Made by a program: the position numbers and the translations under genes | Part shown: in pieces, positions 5,549-5,654 of the stretch | How positions within the stretch are numbered: the first letter of the stretch is position 1 | Layout of the letters: each line of letters begins with the position of its first letter | The notes under the pieces: model-generated | Told to the model about the DNA's origin: nothing | What the model saw: the letters and a program-made list of their open reading frames with translations, nothing else | Databases searched by the model: none | Assembly: GCA_030044775.1 (NCBI GenBank) | Contig: JASICF010000103.1 | Coordinates: 1 to 5,654 of the forward strand | Direction of reading: 5' to 3' | DNA from: Candidatus Sulfotelmatobacter sp. | GTDB lineage: Bacteria; Acidobacteriota; Terriglobia; Terriglobales; Acidobacteriaceae | Length of the DNA: 5,654 nucleotides

Positions 5549-5589
5549 TTGAAGGCTCAGCGATTCCTAGCGACAACTAGCCTGAAGTG

Positions 5590-5654
5590 ATGGCGCGGAA
5601 GCCCGGACCGTCCATCTTGCAGGAAGAGTTGTACCCGCCCCACGCGGAAGACTT
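5590..5654 (+). CDS. ftsQ: Start of a gene cut by the window end, probably cell division protein FtsQ
   Basis: From the ATG at 5590 the frame is open to the end of the window: 21 codons reading MARKPGPSILQEELYPPHAE and one more residue (D). An in-frame TAG at 5578-5580 limits the start to the GTG at 5587 or the ATG at 5590; neither has a clear Shine-Dalgarno. The fragment is polar with a basic start, as expected for the cytoplasmic N-terminus of FtsQ/DivIB, a single-pass divisome protein whose POTRA and beta domains lie in the periplasm. No diagnostic domain is inside the window. The name rests on position: in dcw clusters ftsQ commonly follows murC (with or without murB and ddl) and precedes ftsA and ftsZ. 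That a gene begins here is more certain than its name. Confidence 0.55.
   Translation, partial: MARKPGPSILQEELYPPHAED

Noticed and set aside
1..5654. tRNA, rRNA, insertion sequence or riboswitch
   Set aside because: Gaps are all under 200 nt and none shows a tRNA-like fold, transposase frame, terminal inverted repeats with target duplication, or a riboswitch core that I recognise.

Overview
The window is a stretch of a bacterial division and cell wall (dcw) cluster, all on the + strand. The order is murD (3' part), ftsW, murG, a small unnamed membrane-protein gene, murC, an unnamed coiled-coil gene, and the first 21 codons of a gene that by position is probably ftsQ. The sequence is moderately GC-rich. 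The murD-ftsW-murG-murC order is the standard dcw order. The two extra genes, the absence of murB and ddl between murC and the next gene, and the short-repeat spacers all resemble soil Acidobacteria (Koribacter/Terriglobus-like). That assignment is from memory of such genomes and was not tested here.

Layout. 1-501: C-terminal third of MurD. 502-620: spacer with a three-copy CAATCAR heptad. 621-1712: FtsW, full length. 1713-1808: spacer almost filled by nine 8-nt CAATNNNN units in two back-to-back arrays, which also form a perfect 13-bp inverted repeat. 1809-2915: MurG, full length. 2949-3233: 94-aa protein with one membrane segment and a Cys-x12-Cys tail. 3282-4700: MurC, full length. 4842-5399: 185-aa protein with an N-terminal hydrophobic segment, a charged helical middle and an IPKIE pentapeptide repeat. 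5400-5589: spacer with weak terminator-like hairpins and a -10-like box. 5590-end: start of the putative ftsQ.

How the genes work together. MurC adds L-alanine and MurD adds D-glutamate to the UDP-MurNAc stem peptide in the cytoplasm. MurG adds GlcNAc to lipid I to give lipid II on the inner membrane face. FtsW polymerises lipid II into septal glycan. FtsQ would belong to the divisome complex that activates synthesis. The two unnamed genes sit inside this set on the same strand and carry membrane-type N-termini, so an envelope or division role is reasonable, but only by location.

The core enzymes look intact and ordinary. What deserves a second look is the octad-repeat spacer, the two unnamed proteins, and the loose spacing with weak ribosome binding sites in a cluster that is usually tightly packed.
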